Shown here one piece after another: positions 23,583 to 33,139 of a DNA stretch of 64,000 bases. Numbering within the stretch: the stretch's first letter is position 1; the number at the start of each line of letters is the position of its first letter. Source of the stretch: Corallococcus macrosporus (GTDB lineage: Bacteria > Myxococcota > Myxococcia > Myxococcales > Myxococcaceae); assembly GCF_017302985.1 (NCBI RefSeq), contig NZ_JAFIMU010000009.1, positions 496,001-560,000 on the forward strand. Reading direction: 5' to 3'. A program made the position numbers and the translations under genes. A model generated the notes under the pieces. The model saw nothing but the letters and a program-made list of their open reading frames with translations. It had not been told where the DNA came from and did no database searches.

Positions 23583-24203
23583 TCAATCCCACCGTCCGGC
23601 GAGCACCCGCAGGAGGAGCTCGCGCTTGATGCGCCCACGAAACCGCTCCAGCCGCATGGTGACCGTGCTCTTGCCCACGCCGAGCTGCTCGGCGATCTCC
23701 CGCGCGGAGAGCTGACCCTCGATGTAGAAGAGCTGCACGGTCTTCTTCTCCTCGCCTTCGGGCAGCTCCGCGATGAGCTGCCGCACCACCTCGATGTCCC
23801 GCTCCACCTGGAGCGTGGGTGGCAGGGCCGGCACCGTCTCCGGTGTCGGGTCCACCCGTTCTTCCTCCATCCGCTGGAGCAGGCTGCGACGCTCCAGCCG
23901 CGTGCGCGCCCGGTTGCGCGCGATGGTCAACAACCACGGGGTGAAGGCCCCAGGCGACTTCAGCTGGGACAACCCCCGAAACGCCCGCACGTAGGATTCC
24001 TGGAGGATGTCCTCCGCTTCGTCGGGATCCAATGTGCCGAAGCCCGCGACCAGGCGGGCTACCAGGGGGCGGGTGCGACGGTAAAGCTCGCTGAAGGCGG
24101 ACGGCTCCCCCTGCGTCGCGCGCCGAACCGCGTCCGTCACGTCGTCCGTCTCACCCACCTGCGAAGAAGACCTCCCGGGCACGAATCGGCCACGGGCGCG
24201 CAT
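23583..24203 (-). CDS. ECF sigma-70 factor
   Basis: A 206-residue ECF sigma factor. Region 2 reads FSELYRRTRPLVARLVAGFG, EAEDILQESYVRAFRGLSQL and FTPWLLTIARNRARTRL. Region 4 reads LPEGEEKKTVQLFYIEGQLS and AREIAEQLGVGKSTVTMRLE. The start is uncertain: ATG at 24203 is used, but a GTG at 24158 is possible. It heads an operon with the anti-sigma-like, caspase-like and lipoprotein genes, spaced by 3, -4 and -1 bp. Autoregulation is usual for such factors; the promoter was not pinned down. Confidence 0.9.
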   Translation of the reverse strand: MRARGRFVPGRSSSQVGETDDVTDAVRRATQGEPSAFSELYRRTRPLVARLVAGFGTLDPDEAEDILQESYVRAFRGLSQLKSPGAFTPWLLTIARNRARTRLERRSLLQRMEEERVDPTPETVPALPPTLQVERDIEVVRQLIAELPEGEEKKTVQLFYIEGQLSAREIAEQLGVGKSTVTMRLERFRGRIKRELLLRVLAGRWD

Positions 24204-24261
24204 TCTTCCACAGGCATTCGCGGCTAGAGTGAGTCTTTCTCATCTGGTGAGAGGAGAAGGC

Positions 24262-24507
24262 ATGCGGCGCTACCTGGTGGGGCTGGCCTCGGTGGGATGG
24301 CTCCTGGCGTTGGCCTGTGGCGCCGCGGACGCCCCTTCGCCGGACAGCCCTTCCGAGGAGGTGGAGGAGCCGACCGGGGAGGATCCAGGCCCGGCGGAGC
24401 ATGAGCTCACGCCGTGCCTGTCCCAGTGCTACGCGACCTGCGTGGGCAACACGCCCGAGGTCGTCGCGTGCCGGCAGGACTGCCGTGACGCGTGCGCCGG
24501 CGGCTGA
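24262..24507 (+). CDS. Small Cys-rich lipoprotein
   Basis: An 81-residue protein with signal peptide and lipobox LALAC, an acidic Pro/Glu linker, and a C-terminal block with six cysteines (CLSQCYATCVGNTPEVVAC, then CRDAC with further Cys spacing of three). This looks like a short helical hairpin held by disulfides. GGAG precedes the ATG at 24262. It is divergent from the ECF operon. Function is unknown. Confidence 0.72.
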   Translation: MRRYLVGLASVGWLLALACGAADAPSPDSPSEEVEEPTGEDPGPAEHELTPCLSQCYATCVGNTPEVVACRQDCRDACAGG

Positions 24508-24523
24508 GGCCGGCGCAAGTCCA

Positions 24524-24949
24524 TCAGGTCGCGAGCTTCGCCTTGAGCGTGATGTTCACGCCCGCGAGCGCCTTGGAGACGGGGCAGCCCTTCTTGGTCT
24601 CCTCGGCGATCTGCTGGAAGCGGGCGTCGTCGGCACCGGGGACGGTGGCCTCGGTGCTCAGCGCGATGGTGGTGATGGCGAAGCCCTCGCCCTGCTTGTC
24701 CAACTGCACGTCCGCGTTCGTCTGGATGCGCGTGGGCTTCAGGCCGGCCTTCTCCAGCCCCAGCGACAGGGCCATGGAGAAGCACCCGGAGAGCGCCGCG
24801 CCGATGAGCTCCTCCGGGTTGCTGCCCTGCTGACCCTCGAAGCGGGTGCCGAGCGAGAAGGGCACCTCCGCGGCGTGGCCCGGCTTCATCGAACCCTTGC
24901 CGTCCTTCAGCCCACCATTCCACTGCGCACTGCCCTTGCTGATACCCAT
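24524..24949 (-). CDS. osmC: OsmC family peroxiredoxin
   Basis: A 141-residue OsmC subgroup protein that reduces organic hydroperoxides with a Cys pair. The first Cys is in AALSGCFSMALS and the second in EETKKGCPVSKAL. The N-terminal KGSAQWNGGLKDGKGSM and the stretch NPEELIGAA are typical of OsmC rather than Ohr. The start is the ATG at 24949; the frame extends upstream, but family homology begins at MGISKGSAQW. It converges with the small lipoprotein gene and stands alone. Confidence 0.92.
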   Translation of the reverse strand: MGISKGSAQWNGGLKDGKGSMKPGHAAEVPFSLGTRFEGQQGSNPEELIGAALSGCFSMALSLGLEKAGLKPTRIQTNADVQLDKQGEGFAITTIALSTEATVPGADDARFQQIAEETKKGCPVSKALAGVNITLKAKLAT

Positions 24950-25202
24950 GGCGTTCGTCTCCCCATGCGGGTCGCGGCGGCGTGCCGCGTTCGCGCGGCG
25001 CAAGGGTAGGGCGCTCGCGGATGCCCGGCCGCCCTGTCTCCGGGGCCGTGCCGGGTTCTGCCGTGGACTGGACGCTCGCTTGCGCCAAGGCCTGGGTTCT
25101 GGACGGTTCCAGGTCATCCACCGGGGTTGCGCGGGATTCGAGTTTCTGCGGGACTGCGGGGCCTGAGAGGCATTCCCGCCTCCGCCACCTGGAGCATCCT
25201 CC

Positions 25203-25538
25203 ATGCGAAACATGATCCGCGCCTTGGTTTTGACGACCTTCTCCGTGGGCTTCCTCTCCGCCTGCGGTCCGGCCTCGGAGCAGGACGCGTCGCAGCCGGC
25301 CGGCGAGGCCTCGCAGGTGGAGCAGGGCATCGGCAAGACGCCCCGCTGTGCCGTCGGCGAGTACGTGGCGGATCAGGTCATCTGGTCCTCGACCTGCGCC
25401 GCGTGCAGCGAGGTGGGCGGCGACGGCAGTTGGACGAACGGTACCTACGGCCGCGGCGGCACGCTCTACCAGACGTGCTGCGGCGACAACGGCTGCGGGT
25501 CGTGGCAGGTCATCCGGCCGGTCTGCACCCACTGCTAG
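25203..25538 (+). CDS. Small Cys-rich lipoprotein, hypothetical
   Basis: A 111-residue lipoprotein with lipobox FLSAC. The mature part has at least seven cysteines in CAVGEYVADQVIWSSTCAAC, YQTCCGDNGCGSWQ and CTHC, probably disulfide-linked. I do not recognise a family. It converges with the sorbosone-dehydrogenase-like gene, 10 bp between stops. Confidence 0.7.
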   Translation: MRNMIRALVLTTFSVGFLSACGPASEQDASQPAGEASQVEQGIGKTPRCAVGEYVADQVIWSSTCAACSEVGGDGSWTNGTYGRGGTLYQTCCGDNGCGSWQVIRPVCTHC

Positions 25539-25548
25539 GCATTGGCCT

Positions 25549-26859
<1,311 letters not shown>

Positions 26860-26974
26860 GCCCCCGGGTGTATGGGCCCGCCCCCCCGTCCCGCGATGAG
26901 AGGCTGTCCCGCGGCTCGCACGGGTGTTGAGTTGTGGGAAGGGGGGCGGGTTGGCGTGCGGTGCCCGACAATGC

Positions 26975-27613
26975 CTAGCGCCCCACGAAGTCCATCAGCA
27001 CGGCGTAGTGCGTGGCGGCCGCTGCGACGACCATGATGTGGAAGACCTCGTGGTAGCCGAACACGCGGGGCACGGGGTCGGGCCAGCGGCGCGCGTACAC
27101 CACCGCGCCCACGGCGTAGAGCACCGCGCCGAAGAACAGCCACCAGACCCGGCTGGGGCCCATCACCCCCGGCAGGTGCCACATCACCGGGGCCGCCACG
27201 CAGCCCAGCGCCACGTAGAGCCCGGAGCGCAGCCCCCGCGACGCGGAGATGCCCGCGAGCGTCAGCGTGGCGCCCGTCAGCGCCGCGCCCCACATCACCC
27301 AGAGCAGCCGCTGGCTCCAGCCGCCCATGGGGGCCAGCGTCGCCATGGGCGTGAAGCTGCCCGCGATGAGGATGAAGATGGCGGCGTGGTCGAACCGCCG
27401 GATCCGCTGGTACGTCGCGGCGCTCCACGTGGGCCAGTGGTAGCCCCCGCTCACGCCGAACATCAGGACCAGGCTGCCGCCGAACACCAGGTTCGCCACG
27501 TACTGCGCCCCCTGCACCGGCACCAGCGCCATCCGCACGCACCCCACCAGCGCCGCCACGAACGCGATGACGTGCGACAGGCCGCGCAACCGGGGCTTCA
27601 GACTCTCTTCCAT
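26975..27613 (-). CDS. Hemolysin III / PAQR family membrane protein (TrhA-like)
   Basis: A 212-residue protein with seven predicted membrane helices. The family's metal-site residues are present: GGYHW after the second helix, RRFDHAAIFILIAGSFTP, and YHEVFHIMVVAAAATHY near the C-terminus (His-x3-His). Bacterial members affect membrane energetics and lipid homeostasis. The ATG at 27613 (MEESLKPRLRGLSHV) was chosen; an upstream extension to 27691 looks non-coding. No strong ribosome site is visible. Confidence 0.88.
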   Translation of the reverse strand: MEESLKPRLRGLSHVIAFVAALVGCVRMALVPVQGAQYVANLVFGGSLVLMFGVSGGYHWPTWSAATYQRIRRFDHAAIFILIAGSFTPMATLAPMGGWSQRLLWVMWGAALTGATLTLAGISASRGLRSGLYVALGCVAAPVMWHLPGVMGPSRVWWLFFGAVLYAVGAVVYARRWPDPVPRVFGYHEVFHIMVVAAAATHYAVLMDFVGR

Positions 27614-27721
27614 GCGGTGCTCGTACTTCCGGCACGTCACGGCTTCGTCAGCGTCCGTGCGCCAACTCGCCCGGGACGTCGCGTGGTCCACGCATCGCCC
27701 CGGTGGAGTGTCCTCGGGACG

Positions 27722-28108
27722 TCAGCGCGCGGCCCCGGGCGGCAGCCGGCACGCGGCATGGCCCAGCACGACGTCCCCGTCGACGGTGCTCGTCGGCGTG
27801 GGCGTCCACCCGGCGCGCAGCCGCGCATCCAGGAGCTCATCGGCGGTAGGGCAGTGGTCCCACACGGAGACCGAGGTGACTCCGCCCAGTCACGTGGTGT
27901 CGAAGACGAGGTAGCGCGTCTCTTCCCAGGGCAGCACCACGTCGTGGGTGAACTCGTCCTGGACCACCACCGCCGCCACGTCGCGCGGCGGGGTGCTGGC
28001 GAAGCCCCAGCGCACCACGTCCTGGAGCAGGGTGAGCGGCGCCAGCTCCCGCGCCAGGGCGGTCCTCCGCTCGGACGGCAGTCCGGAATGGTCGGTCAGG
28101 GGCACCAT
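27722..28108 (-). pseudogene. Hypothetical gene interrupted by one in-frame TGA
   Basis: From the ATG at 28108 the frame reads MVPLTDHSGLPSERRTALAR through PWEETRYLVFDTT to TGA at 27890-27892. The same frame then continues, protein-like, for 55 codons: LGGVTSVSVWDHCPTADELL, DARLRAGWTPTPTSTVDGD, VVLGHAACRLPPGAAR, then TGA at 27722. The total is 127 sense codons. The simplest reading is a CGA-to-TGA type nonsense mutation or a sequencing error. Recoding as selenocysteine is possible but weak: a 5-bp stem (CGGAG/CTCCG) begins 5 nt after the TGA. I do not recognise the family. Confidence 0.6.
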
Positions 28109-28136
28109 GGCCCGGCAGTGTAGCCGGGCCCGGGCC

Positions 28137-30317
28137 TCACGCGGCAGCGGGCTTCTGCCCTTCGTCCGAAAGCGTGCCGGAGCGCAGCGCCTTGGTCGCG
28201 GCCCCCGACATGACCTCCGCCAGCGTCTGCACGGAGCGGGTGACGGTGCGCGTCTCCTCCACCGCCATCAGCGTGCGCTGCATCTGGCCGGACAGCTCCT
28301 GGATGGCCTGGGCAATCTGGTGCGTCCCCGAGTCCTGCTGGGCCACGGCCTGGGTGATCTGCCGCACGCTGCCGCTGGTGTCGCCGATGATGCCCGCCAG
28401 CTTCTGCAGCTGCGCGCCGGAGTTGCGGACCGCGTCCAGGCTCACCTGCACGCGCCCCTGGCCCTGCTCGCTCATCTGCGCGGCCTCGCGCATGCTCATG
28501 CTCACGCCGTCGAGCACGTCGCGGATGCGCTCGGTGGCGCGGATGGACTGGTCCGCCAGCCGGCGCATCTCCTTGGCCACCACGCCAAAGCCCTTGCCGC
28601 TGTCGCCGTTGCGCACCGCCTCGATGGCGGCGTTGATGGCCAGCATGTTGGACTGATCCGCCAGCGTCTTCACGTCGTCGACGATGCTGGACACCTCGCG
28701 GGTGCGCTCGTCGAGCGCGAGGATGCGCGCGGCCATGTCCGACACCTCGGTGCGGATGGCGGCCAGGTCCGTCAGCGTGCGCTCCAGCGCCTCGCCACCC
28801 TGACGTCCCACCGCCTCCGCGCTCTCCGCGGACGCCGCGAGCAGGCGCGCCTTGTCCGCCGTCAGGTGCGAGCCCTGGCGGATCTCCTCCACCGTCTGCT
28901 CCAGCTCCCGCAGTGCGGCCGCCTGACGGCTGATGCCCACGGTCTGCTCTTCACTGGAGGTGTGCAGCTGCTGCACGACGGCCGCCAGCTCGTCCGCTCC
29001 CTGTCCCATGCCCTGGGCCAGCAGGCGCACGTCCTTGCGGCGGGCCTCCAGCTGGTGCGTGTACTCCGCCAGCGAGCGCATCACCTCCGACGAGCGGCGC
29101 GCCACGATGGCCACGAGCGACAGGGTGACGGTGAAGAAGCCCCAGTGCATCTGGCTGTCGGTGGCCTCATCCATCATGCCCACCACCGGCAGCGTGGCGA
29201 GCAGGGACACGAGCGTGAGCCCGCCCAGGCCCGCGACGAAGATGCGCGCGTCCCGGTCTCCCTTCCAGGCCTGGACCACCGCGACGCCCACGCAGACGAG
29301 CAGCCCGGGCAGCGAGTAGAGCGCGAAGGCGGGCAGCAGCTTCCACGCGGTGCTCAGGCTCACCACGGCGATCACGCTCTGCACGAGCGCCAGGACGGAG
29401 ACGAAGGCCGCGCCCCAGCGGAACCAGCGCAGCCGGTCCGCGCCGATGGTATCGGAGATGAACCACGCCAGGCTGGGCACGATGGCGTACGAGCCCACCA
29501 GCGTGAGCACGCTGCTGACGACCGTCGCGTCCCAGAGCGCCGCGCACAGGCCGCTGGAGCCGAGCAGCAGCGCGCCGGAGCCCGCGGCGAACACGGTCAG
29601 CGACGCGAGCAGGCGCCACTGGCGGCGCAGCAGGGCGGCGCCCAGCGCCACCACGCCGACGGAGACCAGCAGCGTCCCCATGACGAAGGGCGCGAGGCCC
29701 TGGCGGGTCATCGTCGCGAGCAACTGCGCGTGCGAGCCGACCTTCGCGTCGCGTGTCACGCCGATGGCGGGGCCGTGGGCCTGGATGCGCAGCAGCACCG
29801 GGTGCCCCAGCGAGGCGGGCGGCACGGGCACCAGGTGCCAGGCCAGGTTCTCCATCACCTCCTGGCCGGAGGGGGCGATGGTCCCGCTCGAGTAGACGCG
29901 CCGGCCGCCGGCGTAGATTTCGAAGGCGTTGGCGACGTTGCCCAGGAAGAGGGCGGGCTCCAGCCAGGGGCCGTTGGGCAGGGGGATGCTCACCCAGAGG
30001 AACGTGTTCGTCCCGCGGCCGGGTGGCTCCTTGAGCGCCTCCATGTGCTGCCAGCCCTCGGCGCCCGCCGGCTCCGTCGCCCACGTGGGAACGCCGTCAG
30101 CCCCCAGCGGCGAGTCGCCCCAGCGGAAGCGCCACCCGTCGAGCGCGGGCTGTGCCGCCGCCCGGACCGGCTCCGCGTGCGCGGTGGACGCGAACGCAAG
30201 GAGCATCAGCAGCACGGACCCCACCGCCGCGAGCCGCGAGGCGGAGAGGGTCTTCCGGGGGCCGCGGAAGAAAAGCTGGGACTGGACGTCGAGAGCGGAG
30301 ACGCAAGAGCGACACAT
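28137..30317 (-). CDS. Methyl-accepting chemotaxis protein with 7TM-DISM-like sensor region
   Basis: A 726-residue receptor. A signal peptide (up to STAHA) leads to an extracytoplasmic jelly-roll-like domain (TNTFLWVSIPLPNGPWLEPA ... AFEIYAGGRRVYSSG), then about seven membrane helices (200-420), the arrangement of 7TMR-DISM sensors. The cytoplasmic part is a long coiled coil with the MCP hairpin tip VDDVKTLADQSNMLAINAAI, then EAVRNGDSGKGFGVVAKEM. It should signal to a CheA kinase; no che genes are nearby. The ligand is unknown, possibly a carbohydrate by family precedent. Confidence 0.9.
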   Translation of the reverse strand: MCRSCVSALDVQSQLFFRGPRKTLSASRLAAVGSVLLMLLAFASTAHAEPVRAAAQPALDGWRFRWGDSPLGADGVPTWATEPAGAEGWQHMEALKEPPGRGTNTFLWVSIPLPNGPWLEPALFLGNVANAFEIYAGGRRVYSSGTIAPSGQEVMENLAWHLVPVPPASLGHPVLLRIQAHGPAIGVTRDAKVGSHAQLLATMTRQGLAPFVMGTLLVSVGVVALGAALLRRQWRLLASLTVFAAGSGALLLGSSGLCAALWDATVVSSVLTLVGSYAIVPSLAWFISDTIGADRLRWFRWGAAFVSVLALVQSVIAVVSLSTAWKLLPAFALYSLPGLLVCVGVAVVQAWKGDRDARIFVAGLGGLTLVSLLATLPVVGMMDEATDSQMHWGFFTVTLSLVAIVARRSSEVMRSLAEYTHQLEARRKDVRLLAQGMGQGADELAAVVQQLHTSSEEQTVGISRQAAALRELEQTVEEIRQGSHLTADKARLLAASAESAEAVGRQGGEALERTLTDLAAIRTEVSDMAARILALDERTREVSSIVDDVKTLADQSNMLAINAAIEAVRNGDSGKGFGVVAKEMRRLADQSIRATERIRDVLDGVSMSMREAAQMSEQGQGRVQVSLDAVRNSGAQLQKLAGIIGDTSGSVRQITQAVAQQDSGTHQIAQAIQELSGQMQRTLMAVEETRTVTRSVQTLAEVMSGAATKALRSGTLSDEGQKPAAA

Positions 30318-30617
30318 TCAAGACACATGCTCCAGCGCCAGGGGGGTCAAAGTAAAATGGGTCCGTGATGCCTCGCCCGCCGTGCCTCCGGGCAGCGCCT
30401 CACCATGTTGTCTCTGAACGCCAAGATAACAAGGCAAAACATGGAATCAAGGGCGGACATGGCGTGCGTGAGTCGGAGTGAAAGAGACTACCCCTTGGGT
30501 CCAGTCCTCCTCTGGGAGTCAAGGAGAGCGGGCCTGCGAGGGCCCGGCGTGGATCCGCGCTGCCTGCACCCGCGGTCGGGGCGGTGGCGGATCCGTATCA
30601 CTCCGGGTTGAAAGTCA
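30318..30617. other. Intergenic stretch, nothing assigned
   Basis: 300 bp upstream of the chemoreceptor gene and before the VirJ/AcvB fragment. It includes an A-rich patch around 30420-30440 that may belong to the receptor promoter. No gene, RNA or strong hairpin was recognised. Confidence 0.5.
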
Positions 30618-30863
30618 TTGGAGGGCGGCGCGGACGTGGTGCCGGCTACCGCCGCGCGCCTGCCGGAGGAGCTGCGGGCCCTGAAGGGGCTGCCCGTGCT
30701 CTGCCTTTACGGCGACGAGGAGCTGGCCGACAGCCTCTGTCCCACGCTGTCCGGCGTGGCCGGCACCCGCGCGGTGCTGCTCAGGGGCGGGCACCACTTC
30801 GACGGGGACTACGACGCCATCGCGCGCCTCGTGCTGCGGGAACTCGGTATGGCATTGCCCTGA
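30618..30863 (+). pseudogene. C-terminal fragment of a VirJ/AcvB-like protein
   Basis: About 80 codons reading PVLCLYGDEELADSLCPTLS and LRGGHHFDGDYDAIARLVLR match the end of the AcvB/VirJ alpha/beta-hydrolase-like family (G-D-E-x-DSLCP and GGHHFDGDY, containing the last acid and His). The front half, including the nucleophile region, is missing, and the only possible start is a TTG without a clear ribosome site. Most likely a gene remnant. Confidence 0.6.
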
Positions 30864-31001
30864 TGCTCCCGGGTCGGGGTGTCCGTCGCCTTGCGGACGC
30901 GTGACTGTCTTTGGGTCCCACCGCATTGACTCGCATGGCCTGAACCTCTACTTCGCTTGCCCCCGGTTCTGGCGTGCCGGGTTTCGTGGGGGGTTCCAAA
31001 C

Positions 31002-32567
31002 ATGGTCCAGCAGTCCGCTCCCGTCGTCAGCACCGTCGAAGGACAGCTCCAAGGCGTGGTCGAGGAAGGGATGTATGCCTTCAAAGGCATTCCATACGCC
31101 CAGCCCCCCGTGGGCCCCCTGCGCTGGCGCCCGCCCGCTCCGGTCATGCCCTGGAAGCACATCCGTCAGGCCTCGAAGTGTGGCCAATCCTCGCTCCAGT
31201 CGCGCGAGGATTGTATCGCGGGCGGAGGCGGCGACCCGGTGCCCATGGGCGAGGACTGCCTCTACCTCAACGTCTGGACGCCCCGGGTGGACCCGCAGGC
31301 GAAGCTGCCCGTCATCGTGTGGATCCACGGCGGCGCGTATGTGATTGGCGCGGGCGGCCTGCCCCCGTACAACGGCGTGCCCCTGGCGTCCCGGGACGCC
31401 ATCCTCGTCACGCTGAACTACCGGCTGGGCCACCTGGGCTTCCTGGCCCACCCGGCGCTCCTGCAGGAGCCAGGCGGCGGCGCCGCGAACTTCGGCCTGC
31501 TGGATCAGCTCGCCGCGCTCCAGTGGGTGAACCGCAACATCGCGAAGTTCGGCGGGGACCCGGGCAACGTCACCCTCATGGGCCAGTCCGCGGGCGCCAA
31601 GAGCGTGCTGTCCCTGTTCTGCATGGAGGCCGCGCGGCCGCTCTTCCACCGGGGCGTGGCGCTGAGCGTGTACGGCCTGGACGAGATGCCGCTGGAGAAG
31701 GCGATGCTCAAGGGCGAGGCGCTCATCCGCGGCATGGGCGTGACGGACGCGGAGGCGACGCCGGAGCGCATGCGCCAGTTGCCCGCGGACGCCTTCTGGC
31801 AGCAGCCGCCGGAGCACTCGCTGGCGCCCGTGGCCGTGTCCGGCGACACGGTGATGCCCCAGTCCATCCTGTCCACCTTCAAGGCGCAGCAGCAGGCGCG
31901 CGTGCCGCTCATCCTGGGCAGCACCAGCGACGACGTGAGCGTCATCAGGGCCATGGGCCGCGACCCCATGGAGGTCCTCCAGGCGCTGCGCGACAACAAC
32001 GTGCCCATCGGCCTGCTCTACCCGGGGGTGACGCCCGACGAGGAGCTGGCCCGGCAGGTGTGCCGCGACATCGTCTTCACGCTCATCCCCCGGCAGATCG
32101 CGGACCTGCACTCCAAGGTCTCCGACGCGTGGCGCTTCTACTTCGACTACACCGCCACCGCGCTGCGCCCGCTGCACCCCCACGGCGTCCCGCACGGCTC
32201 GGACATCGTGTACTTCCTGGACACGGTGGCCCGCTGCCCGCCCACGCAGGCCGGGGTCACCGAGGAGGACCGCGCGTACTCGCGCCAGGTGAGCGGCTGG
32301 ATGCTGGAGTTCGCCCGCACCGGCGCGCCCGCGTCCGCGACGGAGTGGCCCCGGCACCAGCAGGGCGAGGACCGCACCCTGCGCATGCAGCAGCCGCCGA
32401 AGGTGGAGCACAACTTCATGCAGCTGCGCCTCAACGCCTTCCTGCTCGCCAGCGGCATCATCAACGGCGCGGACAGCGGCACGCGCGGGAAGACGGGCCC
32501 CCAGCGCGGCAGCAGCCACCACGGCGCCACGCCCCAGAAGAAGTCCCGGCCAGAAGGGACGCCGTAG
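31002..32567 (+). CDS. Type B carboxylesterase
   Basis: A 521-residue alpha/beta hydrolase of the cholinesterase/para-nitrobenzyl esterase family. Signatures are FKGIPYAQPPVGPLRWRPP, EDCLYLNVWTP, oxyanion-hole WIHGGAYVIG, nucleophile Ser in LMGQSAGAKS, and the catalytic His in PHGVPHGSDIVYFLDT. No signal peptide is visible from the ATG at 31002. The basic C-terminal tail of about 40 residues is outside the fold. It hydrolyses carboxylic esters; the natural substrate is unknown. A strong terminator follows. Confidence 0.92.
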   Translation: MVQQSAPVVSTVEGQLQGVVEEGMYAFKGIPYAQPPVGPLRWRPPAPVMPWKHIRQASKCGQSSLQSREDCIAGGGGDPVPMGEDCLYLNVWTPRVDPQAKLPVIVWIHGGAYVIGAGGLPPYNGVPLASRDAILVTLNYRLGHLGFLAHPALLQEPGGGAANFGLLDQLAALQWVNRNIAKFGGDPGNVTLMGQSAGAKSVLSLFCMEAARPLFHRGVALSVYGLDEMPLEKAMLKGEALIRGMGVTDAEATPERMRQLPADAFWQQPPEHSLAPVAVSGDTVMPQSILSTFKAQQQARVPLILGSTSDDVSVIRAMGRDPMEVLQALRDNNVPIGLLYPGVTPDEELARQVCRDIVFTLIPRQIADLHSKVSDAWRFYFDYTATALRPLHPHGVPHGSDIVYFLDTVARCPPTQAGVTEEDRAYSRQVSGWMLEFARTGAPASATEWPRHQQGEDRTLRMQQPPKVEHNFMQLRLNAFLLASGIINGADSGTRGKTGPQRGSSHHGATPQKKSRPEGTP

Positions 32568-32584
32568 CGCGCTAGAAAAGCAAA

Positions 32585-32612
32585 GGGGCCCGGGCCTTCG
32601 CGGCCGGGCCCC
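32585..32612. terminator. GC-rich hairpin between converging genes
   Basis: GGGGCCCGGGCC (32585-32596) pairs with GGCCGGGCCCC (32602-32612), with one bulged base and a TTCGC loop. There is no long T tract. It sits just after the carboxylesterase and before the end of a converging lipoprotein gene. Confidence 0.65.
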
Positions 32613-32638
32613 TCGTCGCCGCCTTCGCGGCGGGCGGC

Positions 32639-33139
32639 CTAGCTGCTGAAGAGCACCAGCACGAAGGTGCTGGAGTCCGGCAGCTGGAACACCGTGCCCT
32701 GGCGCAGCGAGCCCTTGAAGAAGGGCGCCGCGTCGTAGGCGGTGGCGCCCTTGAGGGCGTCACGGGTGGCCGCCGGCAGCCAGCCGCCGTCGTCCACCTT
32801 CACCGTCAGCCGCGTGGGCTTCAGCGCGGCCTGGAGCGCCTGGCCTTCGGCGGCCGGGTACTCCAGCACCGCGAGGAACTGCGTGTCCGTGGGGCCCAGG
32901 CCCCCGGGGACGCCGCGCGGAGACTGGCGCCACTGCACCGCCTGGGGGCGGCGCGGCAGCGTCACGGTCTTCTCCAGCGTCTCCAGGTCCGTTCCCGTCT
33001 TCGCCGCCGGCGCGGCCGTCTGTGTCGTCATGGATGCACTCCCCCCTGAGGGCTTGTCGCAGGCCAGCGAAACACACCCCAGCAGCAGGGTGGTAGCCAG
33101 CGTGCGCCTACCGGCCACCGATGGGACGCGACGTCGCAT
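32639..33139 (-). CDS. Hypothetical lipoprotein, possible immunity partner
   Basis: A 166-residue lipoprotein with signal peptide and lipobox VSLAC. The mature part has no family I recognise (LEYPAAEGQALQAALKPTRL, TVKVDDGGWLPAATRDAL, and a beta-rich end VFQLPDSSTFVLVLFSS). The start codon lies inside the end of the upstream gene (32-bp overlap), so the two are expressed together. A lipoprotein tightly coupled to a protein with a variable C-terminal domain could be a periplasmic immunity protein; this is inferred from position only. Confidence 0.6.
   Translation of the reverse strand: MRRRVPSVAGRRTLATTLLLGCVSLACDKPSGGSASMTTQTAAPAAKTGTDLETLEKTVTLPRRPQAVQWRQSPRGVPGGLGPTDTQFLAVLEYPAAEGQALQAALKPTRLTVKVDDGGWLPAATRDALKGATAYDAAPFFKGSLRQGTVFQLPDSSTFVLVLFSS

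Noticed and set aside
27865-27892. A confident selenoprotein call for the TGA-interrupted gene
   Set aside because: The stem after the TGA is only 5 bp with a 10-nt loop lacking a clear bacterial SECIS pattern, and selenium genes cannot be checked here. Kept as a finding only.
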